The notes beneath the pieces are model-generated. The model did not search any database. It saw only the letters and a program-made list of their open reading frames with translations, and was not told where the DNA came from. From Salinactinospora qingdaonensis (GTDB lineage Bacteria; Actinomycetota; Actinomycetes; Streptosporangiales; Streptosporangiaceae), in NCBI RefSeq assembly GCF_039539445.1, contig NZ_BAABDD010000006.1, positions 186,001 to 250,000 of the forward strand: DNA of 64,000 bases, read 5' to 3'. Position 1 is the first letter of the stretch; every line of letters starts with the position of its first letter. Shown in pieces: positions 16,306 through 24,785 of this stretch. The translations under genes were made by a program, and so were the position numbers.

Positions 16306-19122
16306 TCAGGACATTATGGGGGAGGTCACGGCCACAGCGCCAGCGAAGTAGGCGTCGCGCCGCGACACTAACAGCAGACGTGGGTGCCGCGGCAGCACGG
16401 TGCTGAACTGAGCGACGTCGGTGCCGAACGTCAACGGCGGCCCCACGGCACCGGCCGCCGAACCGATGAAAGCGTTGTCGGGGTCGCCGTCGCGGCGCCG
16501 CAGCGGGGTGTCGCCGAGGAGGACCCGGTCACCGGACAGGCCCGCGTCGCCCTCCCAAGCGACCACGTCGATCCCGGCCTGGGCTTGGGCAGAGAGCAAA
16601 CCGGCCAGCGGGAGCCGCATGCCGGCGCCTGCCCCGTGCACGACGGTCGCGTTGTCGAGCACCATCGTCTGGTTGTAGTCCTCGGCGGGATCGGAGACGA
16701 CGACCACCAGGCTCCAGCCGGCGTGGACGTGGGCGCCGGGGCTGGTGGGGATGTCGGCAAGCCACCACTGTCCCCCACCGGCTCGGCGCACCTGCTCGGT
16801 GACGTCGGCGAACGCCTGGTAGGCGGGAGATCCGGGCAGGTGGCGCACCGCGGTCTCGTCGGCGTCGACCGTGGTGTAGCCCTCCTGGCCGGGGCCGCGC
16901 AGTTTCGCGGTGACCCCGCCCGGCGCGCGCCCCGTGCCGGAGAAGTACAGACCCGCCCAGCGCACCGCTCCCCCAGTGGGGAGCTGCCAGCGCACGGAGC
17001 TGGACATGTGCGTGGCGGGATCGCGGTCGAGGTCGAGCGGGCGCATCGACCACAGATCGTTGTCGAGACGGTCACCTTCCCGCCGTCGGGCGCGCTCGCA
17101 CGCGCCGTCGCCAAGGGGAGCAACGGTGGGCGGCTCGGGCTCTGCAAGCTGCTGGGGTGCGACGGTCGAGGGAGCGGGGGCGGCAGGGGTGCTGGACGCT
17201 GGGGCGGGCTCGGGCGTAGCCGGAAATGAGGGGGTGGACGCGAGAGAGGGCGTGGGCACGGAAACGCGAGTGGCAGTGGCCGCTGACGGCGAAGGCTGGG
17301 TGGGCGCAACGGTGGGTTTTGGGAAGCTGGAGACCACCGGCGCTGGAGCCGGCCGCTCGTCGGCCAAGGTGTCGGGTCTGGGTCGGCGGTCGCCGTCGAG
17401 GAACCCCTGCACATTCACGGAACCGGTCGTGTCGAACGGCCACGGCCAGCGTGGTTGAGGCTGGTACGAGAAGTCGTCAAGGCAGGTCATAAGGGTGTTT
17501 CCGGTGGCTATGGAGCGGACCTGGCCAGAGGTGGCATAGCGGGCCGGCGTCCCCTCGGGGTCAACCCCGTGGCTGCCCGTAGCCGCCGTGGTGACCCCGC
17601 CGACGCGCACCGACACACGCGGCGGTTCGCCCGCCCGCGCGTCGCTGGCCACGGCCACATCGAGGTGGGCCACCGCGTCCTCGCCCGCCTCGATGCCGGG
17701 GACCACACATCGGGCACCGGAGGTCTCGGGCACGCACGACCAGCCGTCGGCACCGGCCGCCATGGGGACAGCGGCGGCGCTACCGGCCTGGGCCGCGGCA
17801 TCCAGGGTGACCCCTTCGGGCAGGTCGAGGTCGGCCACGACGTCGTCACTGGTGGTACCGCCGGTGTTGCGCAGCCGCATGACGACGATGCCCGGGTGGC
17901 CGGGAACGAGCGCGCCCACGGGGTTGATGGTGGCCGCGAGGGCGGGCTCCGCCTCTGGGGAGGCGGATGGGCGGGGCGGGGTGGGGACGGCCGAAGGGGT
18001 GGGCCGCGGCGGCTCGGGCGCGGCTGGGCTGGGGGGTGGACTCGGCGGCGAGGGCGCCGGTTCGGGTCCGACGGAGCGCGACGGCGCCAGCGATGGGGCT
18101 TCCGTGCCGGGAGGCGGCGGGGTGGGAGCCTGCGGCGGCGGGTCGGTGTCCGATGGCGTCGGCGGGGCCACGGCGGCGGGCCGCTCGGGAGCGGGCGGCG
18201 GTGCATTCTGGCTCACCATCGCCAGCGCCACGGCGGCGGTGACCGCGGTGGTGGCGGCCCCGGCCATCGTGGCGCGCTGCTGGGTCGTCGACATCTGGGA
18301 CCACCACCCGCCGGCGAAGGCCCCGCCGGGCAGGGATGCCAGGTAGCCGGCCATGGCCGGACCGGCGATGAGGGGACCGACGACACCGCGCAGCCCGATG
18401 TTGACGTCGCTGAGTTCAGCGTAGACGGCGCGGCAGTGGGCGCAGGAGTCGAGGTGGCGGTCGACGGTGGCAGCGTCGCGCTTGGCCAGCCCACCACGCA
18501 CATAAGCGCCGAGCTGGCTAAGGGCGGGGCGACACTCCTCGGTGGGCACCTCGCCGGCCAGGTGCATCTGGAGGTAGGCACGGCGCAGTCCCTCGCGGGC
18601 GCGGTAGGCCAGCGCTGAGACGCTGTTGGGGGTGAGGTTCAGCAGCGGCGCGACGTCGGCCGGTTTGGCGCCTTCGATCTCGGTGTGCCAGAGCACGCTG
18701 CGCCAGTGCTCGGGCAGCGACAAGTAGGCGCGGGCGATAAGGGAACGCTCCAGCCCCGCCAGCGCCGGGTCGACGAAGGGCTCGCCCTCGTCGAAGGTGG
18801 CCATGTCGTCGGTGGCAATCTGGCGACTGTCGGTGCGATAACGGTCGTAGACGATGTGGCGCAGCGAGGTCAGCAGGTAGGGGCGGAAGGCGACCGTGGG
18901 GCCGCTGCCACGCCGCAGCACGCTGAGGACGCGAGCGAATGCCTCGGAGACCACGTCGTCGACTTCGGCGCTGCGCACAAGCTGACGGGCGAGCCCCCGA
19001 GCGGCCTCGGCGTGGCGCCGGTACAGCGCCGCGTAGGCGCCGGAGTCACCGTCACGAACAGCCGAGATTAGCTTCTCGTCACTTTCCGACTTCTCAAAGT
19101 GATCAGACTGTGCGTCGGTCAT
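16306..19122 (-). CDS. ECF sigma factor fused to zinc-finger anti-sigma, membrane segment and large exported domain
   Basis: 938 aa combining a transcription factor and its sensor. Residues ~33-97 are sigma region 2 and ~133-184 region 4 (LPEHWRSVLWHTEIEGAKPA, LTPNSVSALAYRAREGLRR). Cys197 with His223-x3-Cys227-x2-Cys230 forms a ZAS-type anti-sigma zinc site. A transmembrane helix follows at ~286-304. Then come a Pro-rich spacer (~307-420), a DUF11/Ig-like beta domain (~430-540) and a C-terminal ~250-residue adhesin-like region, presumably outside the cell. This plan fits the fused ECF groups of Actinobacteria. ATG 19122 (MTDAQSDHFE) is the natural start. It is divergent from the gene at 19402 and no separate anti-sigma gene is adjacent. 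Confidence 0.85.
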   Translation of the reverse strand: MTDAQSDHFEKSESDEKLISAVRDGDSGAYAALYRRHAEAARGLARQLVRSAEVDDVVSEAFARVLSVLRRGSGPTVAFRPYLLTSLRHIVYDRYRTDSRQIATDDMATFDEGEPFVDPALAGLERSLIARAYLSLPEHWRSVLWHTEIEGAKPADVAPLLNLTPNSVSALAYRAREGLRRAYLQMHLAGEVPTEECRPALSQLGAYVRGGLAKRDAATVDRHLDSCAHCRAVYAELSDVNIGLRGVVGPLIAGPAMAGYLASLPGGAFAGGWWSQMSTTQQRATMAGAATTAVTAAVALAMVSQNAPPPAPERPAAVAPPTPSDTDPPPQAPTPPPPGTEAPSLAPSRSVGPEPAPSPPSPPPSPAAPEPPRPTPSAVPTPPRPSASPEAEPALAATINPVGALVPGHPGIVVMRLRNTGGTTSDDVVADLDLPEGVTLDAAAQAGSAAAVPMAAGADGWSCVPETSGARCVVPGIEAGEDAVAHLDVAVASDARAGEPPRVSVRVGGVTTAATGSHGVDPEGTPARYATSGQVRSIATGNTLMTCLDDFSYQPQPRWPWPFDTTGSVNVQGFLDGDRRPRPDTLADERPAPAPVVSSFPKPTVAPTQPSPSAATATRVSVPTPSLASTPSFPATPEPAPASSTPAAPAPSTVAPQQLAEPEPPTVAPLGDGACERARRREGDRLDNDLWSMRPLDLDRDPATHMSSSVRWQLPTGGAVRWAGLYFSGTGRAPGGVTAKLRGPGQEGYTTVDADETAVRHLPGSPAYQAFADVTEQVRRAGGGQWWLADIPTSPGAHVHAGWSLVVVVSDPAEDYNQTMVLDNATVVHGAGAGMRLPLAGLLSAQAQAGIDVVAWEGDAGLSGDRVLLGDTPLRRRDGDPDNAFIGSAAGAVGPPLTFGTDVAQFSTVLPRHPRLLLVSRRDAYFAGAVAVTSPIMS

Positions 19123-19401
19123 ACTCTGCCCTTCGGCCTTTTCGTGCTGTTTGCATTGTCGCTGCTGTGCCGCTCTCCACCGAGGCGCCGTCGTCCGCGC
19201 GGCCCGCCGCAAACAGGGGTACCACGGAAAATATCCGACTGGTTACATGAGGTAACGCCCCCGTAAAAAAATATCTTGGTTTTCCGCGTCATAACGCCCA
19301 GAGTTGCCCGTTGGTGTAGGTGAGAGCGCATTCAGGAGCCGCGGCTTCATGCGCGGCGCCGGGGCAGGAGCACCGACCGACCAGGGAGATGGGGAAGCTG
19401 G

Positions 19402-20142
19402 ATGGACATCCTCGGATTCGCACGCACCCCGAGTGTGTTTTCTCCCCAGCGGTTGCGCAGCCAGTGGTACCGCCATAGCAAGCGGGCCGGCTGGACGCCG
19501 GCCGATGACTGGTGGACCCCGGCCGTGGACGACGTGTGCGAAGCGGTCGTCCACGGCGCGGATCTGGAGTCGCCCTGCACCCGATTCGGCCACGCCCGCG
19601 CCCGGATGGGAACCACCGTGGGCGCTGCGTTGGAGGACTTCGCCGCGCTGTGCGACGTGCTGGGCTGGGCCTCTTGCCCCGTGCGTCCGGTCAAGGCCAT
19701 CGCCGAAGGCTGGGCGGAGGCCATCTGCCGTCTCGACGATTGCCGCGACCCGCTGACGGGACTGGCCACACCGGGTTACCTGCGGCTACGGCTGGAAGAG
19801 ATTTACGCTGCGGCAGCGGAACCGCCGGAGCGAACCCACCGGCTACTCATCGTGGCCCTGGACGGGGTGGCCGACCCGTGGCGGCGCACGGCTCGGCTCA
19901 TCGTGCTAGGCCATGAACTGCGCCGATTCTTCATCCATGGGGAGACGCTGGCGCTGCTCAACCGGCACCGGATCGCGGCGCTGGTTCCCCTGGCCGCGGA
20001 TCTAGCCGAGCGGATAAAGCAACTACAGACGCGGCTATCGGGACAGCCGGCGGCGCATGTGTGGAGTGTGGCGCCGCCGCCGAGCCACCGGGAAGCGCTG
20101 CATCTGCTCACCGACGTGGGTCGGGTGCCGATGGGCCCCTGA
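19402..20142 (+). CDS. Protein with degenerate GGDEF-like domain
   Basis: 246 aa. Residues 116-121 are DPLTGL, the conserved opening of diguanylate-cyclase domains, followed by a helix like YLRLRLEEIYA. The GGDEF catalytic loop and metal-binding acids are absent, so it should not make c-di-GMP. The N-terminal ~110 residues are helical and unassigned. The ATG is preceded by a purine-rich GGGAGATGGGGAAG. It may be a signalling or binding derivative. It is divergent from the ECF fusion gene and shares its 280-bp promoter region, which contains the inverted repeat GTTAC-N5-GTAAC at 19242-19256. Confidence 0.6.
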   Translation: MDILGFARTPSVFSPQRLRSQWYRHSKRAGWTPADDWWTPAVDDVCEAVVHGADLESPCTRFGHARARMGTTVGAALEDFAALCDVLGWASCPVRPVKAIAEGWAEAICRLDDCRDPLTGLATPGYLRLRLEEIYAAAAEPPERTHRLLIVALDGVADPWRRTARLIVLGHELRRFFIHGETLALLNRHRIAALVPLAADLAERIKQLQTRLSGQPAAHVWSVAPPPSHREALHLLTDVGRVPMGP

Positions 20143-20480
20143 CCCACCCCGGACTGTCGGCACCGCGGGGCCCCGGGGAGGGGGCGGGGCCCGGGTGCCG
20201 ACGGTTCGGCCGGTACCGACGTGAGCGGTGAGGGGGGCTCGCGAGGGCCGGCACCGCCGGAAGCGCAGGCTGCGGCGGGTAACCAGGTCGCGGAGGCCGG
20301 CCGACTCGTAAGAGCGGGCGAGCCGGCCGGCCCCGCTGACCGATGCGGGGAACGTGTCCACACCACGTCCCCCGCGCGGGGCGCGCCCGCCCGTTGGAGG
20401 GGAGGTGGGCGCGCCCATTGCTGTCATGGACCGCCGACGCGCCCGCATTCGGAAGCGGGAGAGCGTGAACCGTACGGCGC

Positions 20481-20515
20481 CACTCGCGCCTCGATCGCTC
20501 CGCGACCTCGACAGC
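20481..20515 (-). repeat. Dispersed intergenic repeat, copy 1 (reverse)
   Basis: Contains GCCTCGATCGCTCCGCGACC then TCGACAGCC, the reverse complement of the family core, with a few differences. It is followed by the A/C-rich tract. Confidence 0.6.
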
Positions 20516-20749
20516 CACCAAAATGCCCCCCACGACGAGCAAACCAACCCCACCACGCAACCCACCCGACACCCACCAGAAGACCCGAACAAACAACCAT
20601 CAGCCCTGCCGGTCACAACAACCACCCTCCCCAATCCTCCCCTCAACACCCGCCGGGAGACTCGACGGGCGAGTTCGGGCGCGCGGTCACAGCGGTCCTC
20701 AGCGACCGGCCTCTCCGGCGCTCGACGCGCGGCAGACCCGACGGCGGAA

Positions 20750-20893
20750 CACGCTACCGTCGCCAAAGCCGCCGGACTGGCGGCATCAGCCCGTGGAACG
20801 CAGGTAAGACCCGAGCACGCTCGGACACAGCGCGACGAAGCAGGAACCCACCGAGACGGTCAGCCGACCGCGGTAGGAACCCCCAGCCTTTAG
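20750..20893 (+). pseudogene. 3' remnant of IS200/IS605-type tnpB
   Basis: The frame ending at TAG 20893 reads AKAAGLAASARGTQVRPEHA, then a polar stretch, and ends PTAVGTPSL. This matches the typical C-terminus of actinomycete TnpB (AAGxAxxACGxxVRP ... KQE ... VGIPxL). The zinc ribbon and RuvC-like core upstream are gone. TnpB is the RNA-guided nuclease of these transposons, and its guide RNA normally overlaps this 3' end. Confidence 0.55.
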
Positions 20894-20912
20894 GTCGGGG
20901 GACGGAAGTCAA
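20880..20912 (+). mobile_element. Right-end hairpin of the decayed IS200/IS605 element
   Basis: CCCCC-ag-CCT-tt-AGG-tc-GGGGG (20880-20901) followed by ACGGAAGTCAA. A hairpin overlapping the tnpB stop and a TCAA-type end are the usual right end of such elements. No left end or tnpA was found. Confidence 0.5.
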
Positions 20913-20977
20913 TCGCCCACCGCCCCGTGCGGTGGAAACGGCCGATACGCGGAACGCGCACTACGCCCACTAGTTTT

Positions 20978-21100
20978 TGGAAAGTCGGCGCGGACCAGCG
21001 GTGGGCCGCACGCGGGTGAGCACGCCCGCTGTCGCCCCCGCGGGCTGCCGAGATCGCGAAGCGATCGAGGCACGAGCGAACGAGGAACACCCCACGCACC
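20978..21100 (+). repeat. Dispersed intergenic repeat, copy 2 (forward, long form)
   Basis: Core CTGCCGAGATCGCGAAGCG, ATCGAGGCACGAGCGAACGA, GGAACACCCC. Upstream of the core it matches the copy at 52609-52716 over about another 65 bp (GGTGGGC.GCACGCGGGTGAGC, CGCTGTCGCCCC). Confidence 0.75.
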
Positions 21101-21168
21101 CCGCACCCCAGCCGTTTGAAAAACAACAACCTAGCCCCCTACAGCGGAGCGTCCGGGAGGTGTGCTTC

Positions 21169-22362
21169 TCAGTCGCACTGTTGGGTCGAGACCGGTGCAG
21201 TGGCCGTGCGTCCCTGCTCGGCGTTGCCGGCGACCTCTTCGGCGGTGAGGACGTAACCGGTGTCCTGGTCATCGGTGGCCGCAGCGAACACCACGCCGTA
21301 GACGTCGCCGTCGGGAGCCAGCAGCGGGCCACCGGAGTTGCCGGGACGCACCGTGGCGCGTACCTGGTAGATCTCTCGGCTGACCTGCTGGGAGTGGTAG
21401 AAGTCGGGCCCCTGGGCGGTCTGCTCGGCGCGGATGCGTGCGGGGACGACGGTGAAACCGTTGTTGCGGGGGAAGCCGGCGACTACGGCGTCGTCGCCCT
21501 TCTGGGCCTGCAACTCGAAGTCCAACGGTTCGAGCTGCATGCCCGGGACGTGCAGGACGGCGATGTCCTGCTGCGGGTCGTAGAGCACGACGCTGGCCGA
21601 GAGCCGCCGGCCGGTACGGGTGGTGACGGACAGCTCATCGCGCACCCCGGCGACAACGTGAGCGTTGGTGATAACGCGCTCGGGCGCGTAGACGAAGCCG
21701 CTGCCCTCGACACGACGCTGACACGAGGGGGCGGTGCCGAGCACCTTGACGACGCTCCTGCTGGAGTCGCGCAGTTCTTCGGTGGTGAGCACGTTGGGGT
21801 TGGGGGCGGCGACCTCGGCCGGTTCACTGGCCCCTAACCCGCTAAACACTTGGGGAAACGCGCTTTGGTCGACGATGCTGCGGAACGTGGAGAACCACAT
21901 CTGCGCCGAGTTGGGCAGGACGCGGTCAACCGCGTTGAGGATGTGGGAGTTACGGACCTGGGTGTCGAGGTAAGGGATGGCGGAGTTGGCCAGCGCGCTA
22001 CCGATAAGCCACGCGACCAGCACCACAGAGAGGGCGCTGACCAGGGCACCACCCATAGCGTCGAGGACCCGCGCCGAGTTCCACGTGACGCGGTTGCGCA
22101 CCAGCGCACCCAGGTAGGAGGCGAGGAACTGGCCCAGCGCAGCCGCGAGGAAGACTACCGCGATAGCCAGCAGCGCCTGCTGGCTGGGCCGCTCGACCAG
22201 GTTCTGGATGATGGAGGGGGCGCCGAGCGCGGCGAGTACCCCGCCGCCGATGAACCCGGCGAAACTCAGTACTCCGACGATGAACCCCTGCCGGTAGCCC
22301 GACATCGCGAAGACGAAGACGAGCACGGTCAGGAGTGCGTCGAGCACAAAGCCATCCAACAT
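21169..22362 (-). CDS. marP: MarP-like membrane serine protease (CvpA + trypsin fold)
   Basis: 397 aa. Residues 1-150 hold four hydrophobic helices of CvpA type. A periplasmic chymotrypsin-like domain follows, with catalytic His235 (TNAHVV), Asp266 (DIAVLHV) and Ser343 (PGNSGGPLL). Cys214 and Cys396 match the disulfide of M. tuberculosis MarP, which is needed for acid resistance through peptidoglycan hydrolase processing. ATG 22362 starts 4 bp after the Nudix gene stop, so the two are translationally linked. The gene order with Nudix and nth agrees with Rv3671c-Rv3674c. Confidence 0.93.
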   Translation of the reverse strand: MLDGFVLDALLTVLVFVFAMSGYRQGFIVGVLSFAGFIGGGVLAALGAPSIIQNLVERPSQQALLAIAVVFLAAALGQFLASYLGALVRNRVTWNSARVLDAMGGALVSALSVVLVAWLIGSALANSAIPYLDTQVRNSHILNAVDRVLPNSAQMWFSTFRSIVDQSAFPQVFSGLGASEPAEVAAPNPNVLTTEELRDSSRSVVKVLGTAPSCQRRVEGSGFVYAPERVITNAHVVAGVRDELSVTTRTGRRLSASVVLYDPQQDIAVLHVPGMQLEPLDFELQAQKGDDAVVAGFPRNNGFTVVPARIRAEQTAQGPDFYHSQQVSREIYQVRATVRPGNSGGPLLAPDGDVYGVVFAAATDDQDTGYVLTAEEVAGNAEQGRTATAPVSTQQCD

Positions 22363-22366
22363 CGCG

Positions 22367-23044
22367 TTAGGCCGTTCCGCCCGTCGGCCGCAGGGCCACA
22401 AGCGTTTCGAGCGGCTCCTCGCGGGCGCCGCTGTGCCAGGGACGTTCCCAGCCTCCCAGAATGAGCAGTTCGTTGAGTAGACCGGCCGTGAATCCCCAGA
22501 CGAGCATCTCGCGCACTCGGAAGGCGGGACCGGTGAAGCCGGCGGGGTGGCGTACCCGCAGCCGGTTGGCCGGGTCGGCGAGTTCGGCGACGGGAACGCG
22601 CGCGACCCCTGCGACCTCCAAGGTGTCGACGGGGCGCACCTCGCTGGGGGTGTGCCACCACGCCAGAACGGGGGTCACCCGGAACTGGCTGGGCGAGATG
22701 TAAAGCTCGGGCAGCGTGTCGAGCACGGTCACCCCCGCCGGGTCCAGACCGGTCTCCTCATAGGCTTCCCGCAGCGCGCACGCCGCAGGGCCGATGTCGC
22801 CCGCTTCGAGGGCGCCTCCGGGGAACGCGGGTTGCCCAGAGTGGCGCCGCAGCCCGTCGGCGCGCTGGATGAGCAGCACCTCGGGGCCGCTGTGGGCGTG
22901 GGCGAACAGCACGAGGACCGCGCTGTGACGTCCGCCCTGCCGGGGTGGGCGCAGGGCGGGGGGCACGGTCATCGTCTGGGCCGCTTCAGCGAGGTCGGTC
23001 AGCCATGACGGGACAGTGACGTTCGGGGACTGTGACTCGTTCAT
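22367..23044 (-). CDS. Nudix hydrolase, CoA pyrophosphatase type
   Basis: 225 aa. The Nudix box GGALEAGDIG...REAYEETGL is intact and is preceded by SGQPAFPGG, the UPF0035 signature of CoA pyrophosphatases, so it probably cleaves CoA or its derivatives; other dinucleotides are possible. ATG 23044 overlaps the nth stop (ATGA), showing tight coupling. It corresponds in position to Rv3672c. The thioredoxin-like gene that lies between these two in mycobacteria is absent. Confidence 0.88.
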   Translation of the reverse strand: MNESQSPNVTVPSWLTDLAEAAQTMTVPPALRPPRQGGRHSAVLVLFAHAHSGPEVLLIQRADGLRRHSGQPAFPGGALEAGDIGPAACALREAYEETGLDPAGVTVLDTLPELYISPSQFRVTPVLAWWHTPSEVRPVDTLEVAGVARVPVAELADPANRLRVRHPAGFTGPAFRVREMLVWGFTAGLLNELLILGGWERPWHSGAREEPLETLVALRPTGGTA

Positions 23045-23853
23045 GAGAAAGGTCCGTTCCGCACCAGTTTGCGCGCTTGTTCTTCCTCGGTGGGCCCCTC
23101 CCCGAAGGCGGGGCACCAGTGGGCGAGCGCGCACGCGCCACAGGCCGGCTTGCGGGAGTGGCAGATACGGCGGCCGTGCCAGATCAGCCGGTGGGACAGC
23201 AGGGTCCAATCCTTGGGCGGGAACAGGTCGGCGATCTCGCGTTCGACCTTGACCGGGTCGGTCTCGGCGGTCCAGCCGAACCGGCGCACGAGCCGGCCGA
23301 AGTGAGTGTCGACGGTGAGCCCGGGCACGTCGAAGGCGTTGCCGAGCACGACGTTGGCGGTCTTGCGGCCCACCCCAGGCAGGGTGACGAGATCGTCGAG
23401 ACGACGCGGCACCTCACCGCCGAACCGTTCGCACAGCTCGTGGCCCAACCCGATGATGTTGTCGGCTTTGGAGCGGTAGAAGCCCGTGGAGCGGATGATC
23501 TCGCACAGCTCATCGCGGTCGGCGGCGGCGTAGTCGGCCGCCTCGCGGTAGCGGGCGAACAGGGTGGGCGTCACCGCGTTGACACGCTTGTCGGTGCACT
23601 GCGCCGAGAGGATGGTCGCGACGAGCAGTTCCAGCGGGGTCGTGAAGTCGAGCTCGCAGTGGGCGTCGGGGTAGAGCTGGATCAACTCGCGGTTCATGCG
23701 CCGGGCGCGCCGCACCAGAGCAAGCCGGGATTCGCCGGTGGGAGTAGCGGAAACGGTGCCGGCGGCTTCGACCGTCGACCGGACTGCGCTACCGGCACCG
23801 GCGGTGGCCGCGGGCACTGCCGAGGAGGTGGAACTGTCACGAGGCACATCCAT
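23041..23853 (-). CDS. nth: Endonuclease III
   Basis: 270 aa. Bifunctional DNA glycosylase/AP lyase that removes oxidised pyrimidines. It has the helix-hairpin-helix LPGVGRKTANVV with the catalytic Lys, the catalytic Asp in VDTHFGR, and the 4Fe-4S loop C-x6-C-x2-C-x5-C (CHSRKPACGACALAHWC). ATG 23853 (MDVPRDSS) adds a ~40-residue Ala/Thr-rich leader before the conserved RRARRMNREL; a shorter start is possible. Confidence 0.93.
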   Translation of the reverse strand: MDVPRDSSTSSAVPAATAGAGSAVRSTVEAAGTVSATPTGESRLALVRRARRMNRELIQLYPDAHCELDFTTPLELLVATILSAQCTDKRVNAVTPTLFARYREAADYAAADRDELCEIIRSTGFYRSKADNIIGLGHELCERFGGEVPRRLDDLVTLPGVGRKTANVVLGNAFDVPGLTVDTHFGRLVRRFGWTAETDPVKVEREIADLFPPKDWTLLSHRLIWHGRRICHSRKPACGACALAHWCPAFGEGPTEEEQARKLVRNGPFS

Positions 23854-24738
23854 AAGCCTACGGATGAGCGACCAATCGCGGGGACCTCCCCATGGATGCG
23901 CGTGGCCAAGCTGGAAGATCGCCGGCGGGCGAGCGGCGGGCCGCCTCTTCGCGGCGGCCACACCGGATACGAGGACATATGGGCTAGTGGGGCGGGGTGG
24001 GGCGTCGAGCTGGCGCCGGAGGGCGGGCAGCCGGCCTCCCGCCGCTCGTGCCTCGATCGTTACACGGCCTCGGCAGCTCACCCGGCGGCGGCCGTGCCGG
24101 GGCAGCCGGGGCAACCACCCACGCACCACTTACCCCAGGCAACCTCTCCCACGGCCGCAACCGACGAACACCGGCCTCCTCACCACCTCCGGCCCCATGA
24201 CCTTTTCGGGCGGCCCCGCACGGGAACGTCCTAACTTGGGGCCGGCATGGCTGGTCCCTGCTTGTCCACCACGATGTTGGGGTGGTGTCACCGGGTGCGA
24301 GTGCGCCCCGCGAGTGCTGCTGGAAGCACGCCCCCTCCCCCGACCGGACGGCAGGGTGGAACCGCCCCAGCGCCCGGCCTACCAGTGGTGTGCGGTCCGT
24401 GCTCCGCGCAGCGGAAGGCGAACGCCCCACGCTCCCGCTCCCCGAGATCTCGCCGTCGTGGGGACAGAGGACATGTGTGGCCCTGCCTCCGGTCAAGGCT
24501 CGGACAGACCTGGTGGCGCGGCTGTCCCCAGCGACGACGGCGAGTGGATGGGGCGCATTGGACCCCTGATTCCCGCGACGGGGGTGACGGAGATTATGTC
24601 TGGGTTATCCGGACATCAAAGGACCCTGCGGTCATGCGCCTTGTGATGCATCTAAGATCAGAAGTGCTGCCGTCAACCGAGCGAGCTGGCCGCCACTCGG
24701 GCGACAAGCCGAAGTAACGACCTGGTTTCACAACGGGA
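23854..24738. other. Intergenic region upstream of nth and crp
   Basis: About 885 bp with no convincing gene. It contains one reverse copy of the dispersed repeat (24043-24077) and the operator-like imperfect palindrome ATGTCTGG-GTTAT-CCGGACAT (24596-24616, one mismatch per 8-bp arm). ORFs across 24.2-24.7 kb lack any protein-like character. Confidence 0.5.
24043..24077 (-). repeat. Dispersed intergenic repeat, copy 3 (reverse)
   Basis: CGCTCGTGCCTCGATCG followed by TTACACGGCCTCGGCAGC, the reverse complement of the family core with a diverged centre. Confidence 0.65.
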
Positions 24739-24754
24739 TGCGATATAGGTCACA
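24739..24754 (+). promoter_or_regulatory. Crp binding site upstream of crp
   Basis: TGCGATATAGGTCACA differs from the actinobacterial Crp consensus TGTGA-N6-TCACA at one position. It is 32 bp before the crp start, so Crp probably controls its own gene. Confidence 0.65.
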
Positions 24755-24785
24755 CTGTTGTTGATCAGGTTGCAAGGAGGAAGTG

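Larger units (their letters stand above)
20143..21168. other. Intergenic region built of repeats and an IS remnant
   Basis: About 1 kb without an intact gene. It holds a reverse copy of the dispersed repeat (20481-20515), an A/C-rich tract (about 20516-20660), the 3' remnant of an IS200/IS605 tnpB with its end hairpin (about 20750-20912), and a forward repeat copy (20978-21100). Confidence 0.7.
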
